Source: CAVRGQ01 sp963720785 (lineage in GTDB: Bacteria; Actinomycetota; Acidimicrobiia; IMCC26256; DASPTH01). From it: a DNA stretch of 64,000 nt. The DNA lies in contig CAVRGQ010000004.1 in NCBI GenBank assembly GCA_963720785.1, forward strand, positions 558,001-622,000, read 5' to 3'. The translations under genes were made by a program, and so were the position numbers. Of the stretch, positions 1 through 8,383 are shown piece by piece. Under the pieces are notes generated by a model. The model saw nothing but the letters and a program-made list of their open reading frames with translations, searched no databases and was not told the origin of the DNA. Within the stretch, counting starts at the first letter, position 1, and each line of letters starts with the position of its first letter.

Positions 1-706
1 GCGCGTCGCCCATCACGGGGATGGCGCCGGCCTCGTCGAGCAGCTTCTTCTGCTTCGTCGTGAGCGCCTCGATCGCCTGCTGCGCGTTGACGAGCCGGTC
101 GTGCTCCTGCTGCTGCGCGGCTTCCTGCTCGTCGAGCTGCTGCTTGCGCGCCTCGAGCTCGGCGTCGAGCTTGGCGAGGTCGTCGACCTTCAGCCCGTCG
201 GTGTGCGTCGCGGACTCCGCGTACTTCTTGCCCGCGGTGATGTCGACGACGTGCTGGATGTCGAACGACGCCGCCTCGGGCGTGTTCGAGTGCTGGTACA
301 TGTACGCGGCGCGCGCCTTCATGAGCGACTTCAGCCGGGCGATCTCGTTGCGGGTGGTCTCGAGCTTCTGCGCGGTGTCGTCGACCTGGGCCTTGAGCGC
401 GGCGAGCTTCGCGGTGGACTCCTGCACCTGCCCGTTGAGCTGCTCGAGCAGCCCCTGGTTCTTGGTGATCTGGGCAGCGAGCTCGGCGAGCGCCTGCGCC
501 TCGGGGTGAGCGGGCGCGGTCTCGGTGGTCGGCGCGTCGGTGGCGGGGGCCTGGGTGGCGGGCGGCTGGGTCGCGGGCGGCTGCGTGGTGGTGGGCGCCG
601 GAGTGGTGCTCGGGTCCTGCTGGGCCGCCGCGGCCGGCGCGACCGCGGCCAGGGCGACGGCGACGATCGCGACGAGTGTCAGGATCCGAGCGGGGCGGGG
701 GGCCAT
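1..706 (-). CDS. Secreted coiled-coil protein, likely peptidoglycan hydrolase (N-terminal part)
   Basis: Runs off the left edge, so only about 235 N-terminal residues are present. It starts at ATG 706 with a basic n-region and hydrophobic signal sequence ending near an AAA-Q cleavage site (residues 1-29). A Pro/Thr-rich linker with TQPPA repeats follows (30-65), then long heptad-rich helices from about 70 onward. This order (signal, low-complexity linker, two-helix coiled coil) is typical of RipA-like NlpC/P60 endopeptidases or their activators, whose catalytic domain would lie beyond the window. Inferred role: cell-wall cleavage outside the membrane. The catalytic domain cannot be seen, so an EnvC-like activator is also possible. 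Its upstream region holds the TGTGGA array at 764-808. Confidence 0.6.
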   Translation of the reverse strand, partial: MAPRPARILTLVAIVAVALAAVAPAAAAQQDPSTTPAPTTTQPPATQPPATQAPATDAPTTETAPAHPEAQALAELAAQITKNQGLLEQLNGQVQESTAKLAALKAQVDDTAQKLETTRNEIARLKSLMKARAAYMYQHSNTPEAASFDIQHVVDITAGKKYAESATHTDGLKVDDLAKLDAELEARKQQLDEQEAAQQQEHDRLVNAQQAIEALTTKQKKLLDEAGAIPVMGDA

Positions 707-763
707 GCTCCGTGCATCGGCACGATCGGCCCCCGTGTTGAGCCCGCGGCCGGGGGAGCGGCC

Positions 764-808
764 TGTGGACCACGTTGTGGAACAACTTGTGGAACAGGCT
801 GTGGACAC
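764..808 (+). promoter_or_regulatory. Four phased TGTGGA (DnaA-box-like) repeats
   Basis: TGTGGA occurs at 764, 776, 788 and 800, exactly 12 bases apart and in one orientation, with consensus TGTGGAACA. Read on the minus strand these resemble weak DnaA boxes (TTATCCACA / TTGTCCACA). They lie 60-100 bases upstream of the secreted coiled-coil gene and between divergent genes. A perfect-looking DnaA box follows at 948-957. Function is inferred; another regulator with a 12-base helical phase could own the site. Confidence 0.5.
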
Positions 809-812
809 GAGA

Positions 813-880
813 CCGTCCCGAGGAGAGTCGGCGTAGAGAAGCCCACTCGCGGTAGGGCCCCAACGATCTCCTCGGGACGG
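813..880. repeat. 14-base perfect inverted repeat with 40-base spacer
   Basis: CCGTCCCGAGGAGA at 813-826 is the exact reverse complement of TCTCCTCGGGACGG at 867-880. It sits between divergent genes, so it is more likely a pair of protein-binding sites or an extruding hairpin than a terminator; there is no T tract. Confidence 0.55.
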
Positions 881-947
881 ACTGCTGACCAGTATTCCCC
901 ATCCAGCCCCGCTTTTCCACCCACGAAGCGGAGTTCTCCACCTCCGA

Positions 948-960
948 TTGTGGATAACGT
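948..960 (+). promoter_or_regulatory. DnaA box overlapping a leaderless -10 element
   Basis: TTGTGGATAA (948-957) contains TGTGGATAA, the complement of the consensus DnaA box TTATCCACA. TAACGT (955-960) fits the actinobacterial -10 TANNNT and ends 6 bases before the GTG of the acyl-CoA ligase, so box and -10 overlap. A bound DnaA would be expected to occlude this promoter. Overlap is seen; regulation is inferred. Confidence 0.5.
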
Positions 961-966
961 GCTCTC

Positions 967-2850
967 GTGGCTTCGTCGAACAAGGCGTCCGGCACCTCCT
1001 CGGACAACGGAACGGGCAGCGGAACCGGCAGCGGCATGGGCAGCGGCCCGACCATCACGGAGCGATTCCTGGCGACGGTCCGCAGCCGGCCCGACGCCGT
1101 CGCGCTGCGCAGGCGGGTGGACGACGCCTACGAGACGACCACCTGGGCGCAGTACGCCGATGGTGCCGCCCGGGCCGCCGCCGGGCTGCTGGCGCTCGGC
1201 ATCGAGCGGGGCGACCGCGTGGTGCTGCTGATCGACAACCGCCCCGAGTTCCACATCGCCGACGTGGGGGCGCTCCTGGCCGGGGCCACCCCGATCTCGA
1301 TCTACAACTCCTCGTCGGCCGAGCAGATCCGATACCTCGTGGGTCACTGCGCCGCCCGGGTGGCGATCGTCGACACTGCGGACCACCTCGAGCGGATCCT
1401 CGCGGCACGGAACGGGCTGCGTGACGAGCTGCCGTCGCTGGAGCACGTCGTGGTGATGGACGACACGGACGTCGACGGCGTCACCGACACGCCCGGGCCT
1501 GGCGCGGTGCTCAGCTGGCGTTGGATGCTCGCCCACGAGCCGGTGTCGTTGGAGGACGCGGCGGCTGCGGCCCGGCCCGACGAGCTGGCCACGGTGATCT
1601 ACACGTCGGGCACCACCGGTCCGCCGAAGGGCGTGATGCTCGACCACGCGAACGTCACGTTCACCGCCGACAGCCTCGAGCAGCGGCTCGCGCACGAACC
1701 CACCGGGTACCGCATCGTGTCGTACCTGCCGATGGCGCACATCGCCGAGCGACTCGTCACGCACTACTCCGGCATCGAGTTCGGCTACGAGGTCACGTGC
1801 GTCGCCGACATCCGCGCGCTCGGCGCGGAGCTCACCGCCACGAAGCCGCAGCTCCTCTTCGGGGTGCCGCGCACGTGGGAGAAGATCCACAGCGGCATCC
1901 AGGCCGTGCTCGCGGTCGACCCTTCGCGCGCCGACGTGTTCCGCCACGCGCTCGACCTCGGCGCACGCGTCGCCGGTCTGCACGCCGAGGGGCTCGAACC
2001 CGACGACACGCTGCGTGCCGAGCACGAGCAGGCCGAGGCCGAGGTGCTGTTGCCGGTACGCACGCTGCTCGGGCTCGACCAGCTCGAGTTCGCGGTCACC
2101 GCGGCCGCGCCCATCCCCGTCGAGGTGCTCACTTTCTTCCGCGCCCTCGGCGTGCCGCTCTCCGAGCTGTACGGCCTGTCGGAGTCGACCGGCCCGATGA
2201 CGTGGGAGCCCTCGCGCGTGAAGCTCGGCACCGTCGGCACCGCGATCCCGGGCATGGAGCTGCGCATCGCCGCCGACGGCGAAGTGCTCGGCCGCGGCGG
2301 CAACGTGTTCCGCGGCTACCTCGACGATCCGGCGAAGACCGCGGAGGCCGTCGACGCCGACGGCTGGCTGCACACGGGCGACATCGGCACGATCGACGAC
2401 GAGGGCTACCTGCGCATCGTCGACCGCAAGAAGGAGCTCATCATCACCGCGGGCGGCAAGAACATCTCGCCCGCGAACATCGAGGCCGCGCTGAAAGCGG
2501 AGCCGCTCATCGGTCAGGCCTGCGTGATCGGCGACGACCGTCCGTATCTCGTGGCCCTGCTCGTGCTCGACGCCGATGTCGTGCCCGCCTGGGCGGCGTC
2601 GGAGGGCATCGAGGACGCCTCGCTCGAGTCGGTCGCCGAACACCCCGGCCTGCGCGCCGAACTCGCCCGGGAGGTCGCGTCGGCCAACCGCCGGTTCTCG
2701 GGTGTGGAGCAGATCCGCCGGTTCGCGGTGATCGGCCACGAGTGGCTCCCCGACTCCGAGGAGCTCACCCCCACGATGAAGCTCAAGCGCAAGCCCATCG
2801 CAGCCAAGTACGCCGCCGAGATCGAGGCCCTCTACTCCGACGACACCTGA
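967..2850 (+). CDS. Long-chain fatty-acid-CoA ligase (AMP-binding, FadD15-like)
   Basis: 627 residues, the usual length for long-chain acyl-CoA synthetases. The ATP/AMP signature TSGTTGPPKG lies near residue 212, the adenylate motif GWLHTGDIG near 465, and the C-terminal hinge and lysine region DRKKELIITAGGKNISP near 480-500. It activates fatty acids to acyl-CoA at the membrane face or in the cytosol, for beta-oxidation or lipid synthesis. GTG 967 is chosen because a TAACGT -10 ends 6 bases before it, implying a leaderless transcript; the Gly/Ser-rich first 25 residues are probably disordered. It converges on the GGDEF-like gene, with a 47-base palindrome between them. Confidence 0.9.
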   Translation: MASSNKASGTSSDNGTGSGTGSGMGSGPTITERFLATVRSRPDAVALRRRVDDAYETTTWAQYADGAARAAAGLLALGIERGDRVVLLIDNRPEFHIADVGALLAGATPISIYNSSSAEQIRYLVGHCAARVAIVDTADHLERILAARNGLRDELPSLEHVVVMDDTDVDGVTDTPGPGAVLSWRWMLAHEPVSLEDAAAAARPDELATVIYTSGTTGPPKGVMLDHANVTFTADSLEQRLAHEPTGYRIVSYLPMAHIAERLVTHYSGIEFGYEVTCVADIRALGAELTATKPQLLFGVPRTWEKIHSGIQAVLAVDPSRADVFRHALDLGARVAGLHAEGLEPDDTLRAEHEQAEAEVLLPVRTLLGLDQLEFAVTAAAPIPVEVLTFFRALGVPLSELYGLSESTGPMTWEPSRVKLGTVGTAIPGMELRIAADGEVLGRGGNVFRGYLDDPAKTAEAVDADGWLHTGDIGTIDDEGYLRIVDRKKELIITAGGKNISPANIEAALKAEPLIGQACVIGDDRPYLVALLVLDADVVPAWAASEGIEDASLESVAEHPGLRAELAREVASANRRFSGVEQIRRFAVIGHEWLPDSEELTPTMKLKRKPIAAKYAAEIEALYSDDT

Positions 2851-2867
2851 CCCCAGCTCCTCATCCC

Positions 2868-2914
2868 AACCGGCGTCAATCCGTGCCCATAGTGGGCAGC
2901 AATTGACGCCGGTT
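2868..2914. repeat. 47-base nested palindrome between convergent genes, copy 1
   Basis: Arms AACCGGCGTCAAT (2868-2880) and ATTGACGCCGGTT (2902-2914) are perfect complements and enclose a second palindrome GCCCATAGTGGGC (2885-2897). A near-identical element in reverse orientation lies at 33817-33863. It sits 17 bases after the ligase stop and 5 bases from the stop of the convergent gene. Position and fold suggest a bidirectional terminator or a REP-like dispersed element; there is no T tract. Confidence 0.75.
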
Positions 2915-2919
2915 CGTGA

Positions 2920-3795
2920 CTAGTCGGTGGAGGGGGCGACGGCCACGTGGTCGCGCTCGTAGCCGTCGGCGCGGGCGGCGTCGAGCGCCCGACCGGCCTG
3001 GGCGACGAGATCGGCCGCGTCGAGGGCGTGCGTGGGGTAGCAGGCGATCCCGGCCGACACGGTCAGCGTGTCGCCCACGGGGCTCGACCGCAGCGCCTCG
3101 CGCACGCGGTCGGCCACCATCACCGCGCCCGGTTCGGCGGTGTCGACGAGCACGCCGACGGCCGACGTGTCGCCGAGGCGGAACACCGCGTCGCTCTCGC
3201 GGAGCGTGCGCCACGCGACCGCACCGAGCGCGGTGACGGCGTCGTCGCACGCGTCGTCGGGGGCGGCGTCGAACCCGTCGAGCTGCCAGTAGACGACGGC
3301 GACCGGCAACACCTTGCGCCGCGCCGAGGCAACCGCCTGCTGCAGCAGCACCGGCAGGTGACGTTCGCGCAGGAGCCCGGAGATCGGGTCGATCTCCCAC
3401 TCCTCGGTGTCGGTGCCCGGAGGCAGGTCGGCCGCGACCGAGGCGGCGGCGCGCGCCTCGGCGATCGACGACTCCTCCGACATCTCCGCTTCCATCTGCT
3501 CGAGGCGGCGCCGGGCGTTGCGGGCGACCGAGCGGGTCTCCCACACCTGGTCCTGGGCGCGACGGCGCGCCGTCTCGACCCGGGCGCCGATGACCGCGAG
3601 GGCCAACGCGACGATGCCCGCCGCGAGCCCGAACGCCGCTTCGCCGAACACGACGGCCATCACGCCGAAGGCGAGGCCGAGCACGCCGAGCACGAGGCAC
3701 ACGGTGGGGAGGTGGCGGTCGCCCGCGACGGGCGGGCCGGCGGGCCGGACCTTGTCGGGGTCGGGCTCGACGTGGGGGCGGAAGCGAGGCGTCAT
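2920..3795 (-). CDS. Membrane-anchored degenerate GGDEF-domain protein
   Basis: 291 residues. Two hydrophobic segments near residues 30-50 and 53-70 are followed by a short helical linker, then a GGDEF-like fold (about 130-285) opening with the DPISGLL motif seen in such domains. Where active diguanylate cyclases have GGDEF, this protein has RLGDTS, so it should not make c-di-GMP and may act as a sensor or scaffold. Its ATG overlaps the stop of the upstream mutase gene by four bases (ATGA), so the two are probably translationally coupled. The earlier in-frame codons belong to an antisense-looking Arg/Gly-rich stretch and were rejected. Confidence 0.7.
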   Translation of the reverse strand: MTPRFRPHVEPDPDKVRPAGPPVAGDRHLPTVCLVLGVLGLAFGVMAVVFGEAAFGLAAGIVALALAVIGARVETARRRAQDQVWETRSVARNARRRLEQMEAEMSEESSIAEARAAASVAADLPPGTDTEEWEIDPISGLLRERHLPVLLQQAVASARRKVLPVAVVYWQLDGFDAAPDDACDDAVTALGAVAWRTLRESDAVFRLGDTSAVGVLVDTAEPGAVMVADRVREALRSSPVGDTLTVSAGIACYPTHALDAADLVAQAGRALDAARADGYERDHVAVAPSTD

Positions 3796-5772
3796 CGGAC
3801 CGCCGGCGAGTCGGAGGCGGCGACCGTGCCGCCGGCTCCCGCGAGATCGGCGAGCTCGGCCACGATGTCGCCGAGGCGGAAGTCCTTCGGCGTGTAGACC
3901 CGGGCCACGCCGGCTGCGAGCAACTCGGGACGGTCGGCCTCGGGGATGATCCCACCGACGACGACCGGCGCGGTCACGCCCAGTGCGCGCAGCCGCGCCA
4001 CCGTCTCGGGCACGAGCAGGCGGTGCGAGCCCGAGAGCACCGAGAGGCCGACGAGGTCGACGTCTTCGTCGCGTGCGGCCGCGGCGATCTGCTCGGGCGT
4101 GAGGCGGATGCCCTGGTACACGACCTCCATACCCGCGTCGCGTGCGGCCACCGCGATCTGCTCGGCCCCGTTGGAGTGGCCGTCGAGGCCGGGCTTCCCC
4201 ACGAGGATCTTCACCGGGTGGCCGATCTTCGCGGCGGCCGCCTGCACTCGCTCGCGGGCCTCGACCATCACTGTGCCCGGCGCGTGCACGCCGCCGACCC
4301 CGGTGGGGGCGCGGTACTCGCCGAACACCTCGCGCAAGGCGCCGGCCCACTCGCCGACGGTGCCGCCGGCGCGCGCGAGCGTGATCGTCGCGTCGGTGAG
4401 GTTGTCGGTGCCGCGCGCGGCTTCGCGCAGCGCGTCGAGCGCCGCGGCGACTGCGGCGTTGTCGCGCGCCTCACGCCACGCGACGAGGTGTTCGATCTGC
4501 TCGCGCTCCGCGGCCTCGTCGACCACCAGGATCGAGCCGCCGTCTTCGTCGGCGAGGGGCGAGTCGGCCGTCTCCACGAAGCGGTTCACGCCGACGACGG
4601 TGAGGTCGCCGGTCTCGATGCGGCGCACGCGCTCGGCGTTGCTCTGCACGAGGCGCTGCTTCATCGCGTCGATCATCGAGAAGGCGCCGCCGCCGTCGAG
4701 CACCCACTGCAGCTCGCGCGCGCGCGGCCTCGGCGAGCTCGGCGGTCTTCGCCTCGACCACGTGCGAGCCGGCGAAGATGTCGTCGTACTCGAGCAGGTC
4801 GGTCTCGAAGGCGAGCACCTGCTGGATGCGCAGCGACCACTGCTGGTCCCACGGGCGAGGTAGGCCGAGCGCCTCGTTCCACGCGGGCAGCTGGATGGCG
4901 CGCGCCCGCGCGTCCTTCGCCAGCGTGACGCCGAGCGTCTCGAGCACGATGCGCTGCACGTTGTTCTCGGGCTGCGCCTCGGTGAGGCCGAGCGAGTTCA
5001 CCTGCACGCCGTAGCGGAACCGGCGCAGCTTCTCGTCGGTCACGCCGTAGCGCTCGGCGAGGAGCTGCTCCCACAGCTGACCGAACGCGCGCAGCTTGCA
5101 CATCTCCTCCACGAAGCGGATGCCCGCGTTCACGAAGAACGAGATGCGGCCCACCACCTCGGGGAACTCGTCGGCCGACACCTGGCCGGAGTCGCGCACC
5201 GCGTCGAGGATGCCGATCGCGGTGGCGAGCGCGTACGCGATCTCCTCGACCGGCGTGGCGCCCGCCTCCTGCAGGTGGTACGAGCACACGTTGATCGGGT
5301 TCCACTTGGGCACGTGGCGCACCGTGTGGCACACGAGGTCGACGGTGAGGCGTCGCGACGCCTCGGGCCCGAAGATGTACGTGCCGCGCGACAGGTACTC
5401 CTTCACGATGTCGTTCTGCGTGGTGCCCGCGAGCCGCGCCGGGTCGATGCCGCGCTCCTCGGCCAGCGCGAGGTACATGGCGAAGAGCCACATCGCCGTC
5501 GCGTTGATCGTCATCGAGGTGTTCATCTCCTCGATGGGGATCGCGTCGAACAGCACGCGCATCTCACCGAGGTGGGGGACCGGCACGCCGACCTTGCCGA
5601 CCTCGCCGTGCGCGAGCGGGTGATCGGGGTCGTAGCCGGTTTGCGTGGGGAGGTCGAAGGCCACCGAGAGACCGGTCTGGCCCTTGGCCAGGTTGCCCCG
5701 GTACAGCTCGTTGGAGGCGCGCGCGGACGAGTGCCCGGAGTACGTGCGCATCACCCAGGGGCGGTCGGCCAT
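3792..5772 (-). CDS. meaA: Ethylmalonyl-CoA mutase / MeaA-type B12 mutase, frameshifted
   Basis: Coenzyme-B12-dependent acyl-CoA mutase. The N-terminal TIM-barrel part begins RPWVMRTYSGHSSA and carries the family segments TGLSVAFDLPTQTGYD, NTSMTINATA and KWNPINVCSYHLQEAGAT. The C-terminal cobalamin domain has the base-off motif DGHSNG. Resemblance is strongest to MeaA/ethylmalonyl-CoA mutase, which converts ethylmalonyl-CoA to methylsuccinyl-CoA in acetyl-CoA assimilation. The frame breaks at a CGCGCGCGCGCG run (4715-4726). Restoring one GC unit rejoins the frames (AARARELQWVLDGGG) and gives 660 residues, the family length. ATG 5772 follows GAGGA at 7 bases; GTG 5790 is an alternative. It lies in one transcription unit with the dehydrogenase upstream. 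Ordinary methylmalonyl-CoA mutase is less likely. Confidence 0.85.
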
Positions 5773-5829
5773 CTGTCCATCCTCGCGCACGCCGGAGGGT
5801 TGTCCGTCCGGCGCCGCGCCCTTCCGGAA

Positions 5830-6678
5830 TCAGTACTCGTAGAAGCCGGCGCCGCTCTTGCGGCCCAGGCGCCCCGCGGCGACCATACGCCGCAGCGCCG
5901 GCGCGGCCGCGTAGTTCGGGTCGCGGAACTCGGTGTAGAGCGCGTCGAGGATCGCGAGGCTGGTGTCGAGGCCCACGAGGTCGAGCAGCTCCAGCGGCCC
6001 CATCGGGAAGTTGCAGCCGCCGCGCATCGCGGTGTCGATGTCGTCGCGCGAGGCCACCTGGTTCTCGAACAGCTTCACTGCGTTGTTGAGGTAGGGGAAC
6101 AGGAGCGCGTTCACCACGAACCCGGCCTGGTCCTTCACGGTGACGGCGGTCTTGCCGCAGGCGTCGACGAACTCCCGGGCGGCGGCGAGCGTCGCGTCGG
6201 AGGTGGTGATCGCGGGGACCACCTCCACCAGCGTCATCGCGGTGGCGGGGTTGAAGAAATGGATGCCACACACCTGCTCGGGACGGCGGGTCTCCATCGC
6301 CATCTCGACCACCGGCAACGTGGACGTGTTGGTGGCGAGGATCGCCTCGGGCTTGCAGATGCGGTCGAGCTCGGCGAAGAGGTGCTGCTTGGCCGCGAGG
6401 TCCTCGACGATCGACTCGAGCACGAGGTCGCAGTCGGCGAGCTCGTCGAGCTCGGTGACCGCGGTGACGCGCTCGGCGATCGCGGCGGCGTCGGCCTCCT
6501 CGATGCGGGCCTTGCTCACCTGGCGGTCGAGCGACTTCTTCAGGCTCGCGACCATCTGGTCGGCACCGGCCTGCGACCGACTGCGCAGCACCACGGTGCA
6601 GCCGGCCTTGGCCGCGACCTCCGCGACGCCGGATCCCATGATCCCCGAACCGACGATGCCCACGCGCTCGATGGCCAT
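5830..6678 (-). CDS. 3-hydroxyacyl-CoA (3-hydroxybutyryl-CoA) dehydrogenase
   Basis: 282 residues, the normal length of single-domain-pair FadB2/Hbd enzymes. The NAD-binding motif GIVGSGIMGSGVAE is at residues 6-20. The catalytic region contains TNTSTLPV and GIHFFNPATAM, whose histidine is the active-site base, and the C-terminal domain has GPLELLDLVGLD. It interconverts 3-hydroxyacyl-CoA and 3-ketoacyl-CoA. ATG 6678 follows GGGGGAG at 8 bases. The mutase gene begins 57 bases downstream on the same strand, so the pair fits acetyl-CoA assimilation through the ethylmalonyl-CoA route or C4 acyl-CoA oxidation. Confidence 0.92.
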   Translation of the reverse strand: MAIERVGIVGSGIMGSGVAEVAAKAGCTVVLRSRSQAGADQMVASLKKSLDRQVSKARIEEADAAAIAERVTAVTELDELADCDLVLESIVEDLAAKQHLFAELDRICKPEAILATNTSTLPVVEMAMETRRPEQVCGIHFFNPATAMTLVEVVPAITTSDATLAAAREFVDACGKTAVTVKDQAGFVVNALLFPYLNNAVKLFENQVASRDDIDTAMRGGCNFPMGPLELLDLVGLDTSLAILDALYTEFRDPNYAAAPALRRMVAAGRLGRKSGAGFYEY

Positions 6679-6790
6679 GACCCAGCTCCCCCGACGTCCC
6701 GAATCTGCCGCCCGAACAATCTGAAAGACCGTCAAGTTACCAGCTGGTAGCAGAATCTCGTCATCGACGGTCCCCGAACGCGGTGACCGG

Positions 6791-6796
6791 TAGGCT
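6791..6796 (+). promoter_or_regulatory. Leaderless -10 element TAGGCT
   Basis: TAGGCT ends 8 bases before ATG 6805 and matches TANNNT, implying transcription starts at or next to the start codon. Confidence 0.55.
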
Positions 6797-6804
6797 CCGC
6801 CGCC

Positions 6805-7500
6805 ATGAGCGCACGTGGTGCGGGACCGCTGGTCCTGATCGGGGGCGAGGAGTTCGGCGGTGGCTGCCGCGAGCTCGACGCCGAGTTGTTCGCCGCGAGC
6901 GGGGCCAAGGAGGTGGTCGTCCTCCCGACGGCTGCCGCCTACGAGCGCCCCGAGCACGTGATCGCCGCCGCCACGGCCTGGTTCGAGGCGCTCGGCGCGA
7001 AGGTGCGGGTGCTGGAGGTCTTCGGGCGGGCCGACGCCGAGCAGGCTGCGGTCGCCGAGGTCGCGCGCAAGGCGAAGTACGTGCACGTGGCCGACGGGTC
7101 GCCGCTGCACCTGCGCTCGGTGCTCAAGGACTCCGCCCTGTTCGAGGGCATGCTCGCGGCCTGGGCCGGGGGCGCGGTGCTCTCGGCCTCGGGTGCGGGC
7201 GCCACGCTGCTGGGCGACCCGATGGTCGACCCCCGCGGCGGCGCGTACACCGTGGGCCTGGGCGTGGTGCGCAACCTCGCGGTGTTCCCCTACCACGGCA
7301 CCGCGGCCGACCACCTGCGCCAGCGCTCGATCGAGCTGGTGCCGTCGGCGGCCACACTCGTGGGGGTCGACGCCGACACTGCGCTGGTGCTCGAGGGCGA
7401 CACCTGGCGGGTCGCCGGCGCCGGTGCCGTCACCGTCTACACGGGCGGCGCGCCGACCGGGTACACCGCCGGGGACACCGTCCCCGGCCTGCCCACCTAG
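6805..7500 (+). CDS. Peptidase S51 / cyanophycinase-like protein
   Basis: 231 residues. The fold signals are LVLIGGEEF at the N-terminus, VVVLPTAAAYERP, and HVADGSPLHLRSVL in the middle, as in S51 enzymes (dipeptidase E, cyanophycinase), followed by GAVLSASGAGATLLGD. In active members the last motif reads G-x-S-A-G-A. Here, if the GAGA is aligned, the serine position is glycine, although a serine lies two residues earlier. A typical cytosolic peptidase of acidic peptides is possible, but catalysis is uncertain. It has its own leaderless promoter and faces the cyclophilin gene tail-to-tail. Confidence 0.65.
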   Translation: MSARGAGPLVLIGGEEFGGGCRELDAELFAASGAKEVVVLPTAAAYERPEHVIAAATAWFEALGAKVRVLEVFGRADAEQAAVAEVARKAKYVHVADGSPLHLRSVLKDSALFEGMLAAWAGGAVLSASGAGATLLGDPMVDPRGGAYTVGLGVVRNLAVFPYHGTAADHLRQRSIELVPSAATLVGVDADTALVLEGDTWRVAGAGAVTVYTGGAPTGYTAGDTVPGLPT

Positions 7501-7547
7501 ATCAGCGCCGCTCAGCTCTCCTTCTCGTCGGTCGTCCTTCGCGGAGC

Positions 7548-8315
7548 TCAGGACTCCTTGATCGTCACCTTGTTGACGTAGACCTTCTTGGTGGGCGTGC
7601 CCGCCGAGTCGGTCGCCCCGAAGGTGTTGATCTTCTGCGCGACCTTCAGGCCTGCGGCGTCCATCGTGCCGAGGCCCGAGTAGAGGTAGGGCGGACCACC
7701 GAGGTTCTGCGCCCCGGCGTCGCTGACCACGAGGAAGAACTGCGAGCCGGTGGTGCCGGTGCCCGCGTTGGCCATGGCCACCGAGCCGGCCTTGTAGCCG
7801 TCGGTGGGGGGCTCGTCGGGGAGCGTGTAGCCGGGGCCGCCGGTGCCGTCTCCCTTCGGGTCGCCGCCCTGGTCGACGAAGTCGGTGACGATCCGGTGGA
7901 AGAGGGTGCCGTTGTAGAAGCCCTCCTTGGCGAGGAACACGAAGCTGTTCACCGACTTCGGAGCGGTCTTGGCGTCGAGGCTGATCTCGATGGTCCCGCA
8001 GCTGGTGTCCATGACCGCCGTGTAGGTCTTCGACGGGTCGATGGTCATGTCGGGCGCGGCGTCGTACTTCTTGGCCGTGTTCTTCGCCGGGGCCTTGGCG
8101 CCGCAGGCCACGTTCGACGACGACTTCGAGGAGCTCGAGGAGTTGTCGCTCTTCGTGAGCTGGAGGATCACGAACACGATGACGAGCGGGATCAGCAGCA
8201 ACCCGAAGTTGCGGATGCTGCGGTTCCGCTTCTTCTTCTTCTCCGCCTCGAACTCGGCGACCCGGCGGGCGTCGCGGTTCTGGCGCTGGCGTTCACGTTT
8301 CTCTGGACTCGGCAC
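7548..8315 (-). CDS. Membrane-anchored cyclophilin-type peptidyl-prolyl isomerase
   Basis: 255 residues. A charged cytosolic N-terminus (1-35) is followed by one transmembrane helix (about 36-54), a Ser-rich linker, and a cyclophilin domain from about 85 with FHRIVTDFVDQGGD and GSQFFLVVSD. These carry the active-site Arg, Phe and Gln-type residues. It folds proline-containing proteins at the outer face of the membrane. GTG 8315 is supported by TAGACT (8324-8329) ending 8 bases upstream. It is transcribed divergently from lysC. Confidence 0.88.
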   Translation of the reverse strand: MPSPEKRERQRQNRDARRVAEFEAEKKKKRNRSIRNFGLLLIPLVIVFVILQLTKSDNSSSSSKSSSNVACGAKAPAKNTAKKYDAAPDMTIDPSKTYTAVMDTSCGTIEISLDAKTAPKSVNSFVFLAKEGFYNGTLFHRIVTDFVDQGGDPKGDGTGGPGYTLPDEPPTDGYKAGSVAMANAGTGTTGSQFFLVVSDAGAQNLGGPPYLYSGLGTMDAAGLKVAQKINTFGATDSAGTPTKKVYVNKVTIKES

Positions 8316-8323
8316 GGCCGCGG

Positions 8324-8375
8324 AGTCTACCGACGAGTTATCCGGGGGGAGGATCGCCGGGCCCTTCGGTAGGCT
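8324..8375. promoter_or_regulatory. Divergent leaderless promoters (cyclophilin and lysC)
   Basis: Minus strand: TAGACT at 8329-8324, 8 bases before GTG 8315. Plus strand: TAGGCT at 8370-8375, 8 bases before GTG 8384. Both match TANNNT. No ribosome binding site is visible for either gene. Confidence 0.55.
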
Positions 8376-8383
8376 GGCCCGTT

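Noticed and set aside
764..960. Chromosomal origin of replication
   Set aside because: DnaA-like boxes are present but no AT-rich unwinding stretch and no dnaA, dnaN, recF or rpmH genes are nearby.
679..2739. Long minus-strand open frame of 686 codons across the acyl-CoA ligase gene
   Set aside because: Arg/Gly/Asp-rich, no domain motifs, and antisense to a clearly recognised gene; a typical high-GC shadow frame.
4715..4726. Programmed ribosomal frameshift in meaA
   Set aside because: No slippery heptamer or downstream pseudoknot pattern, and the same one-GC-unit error occurs in unrelated genes, which fits sequence error or slippage better.
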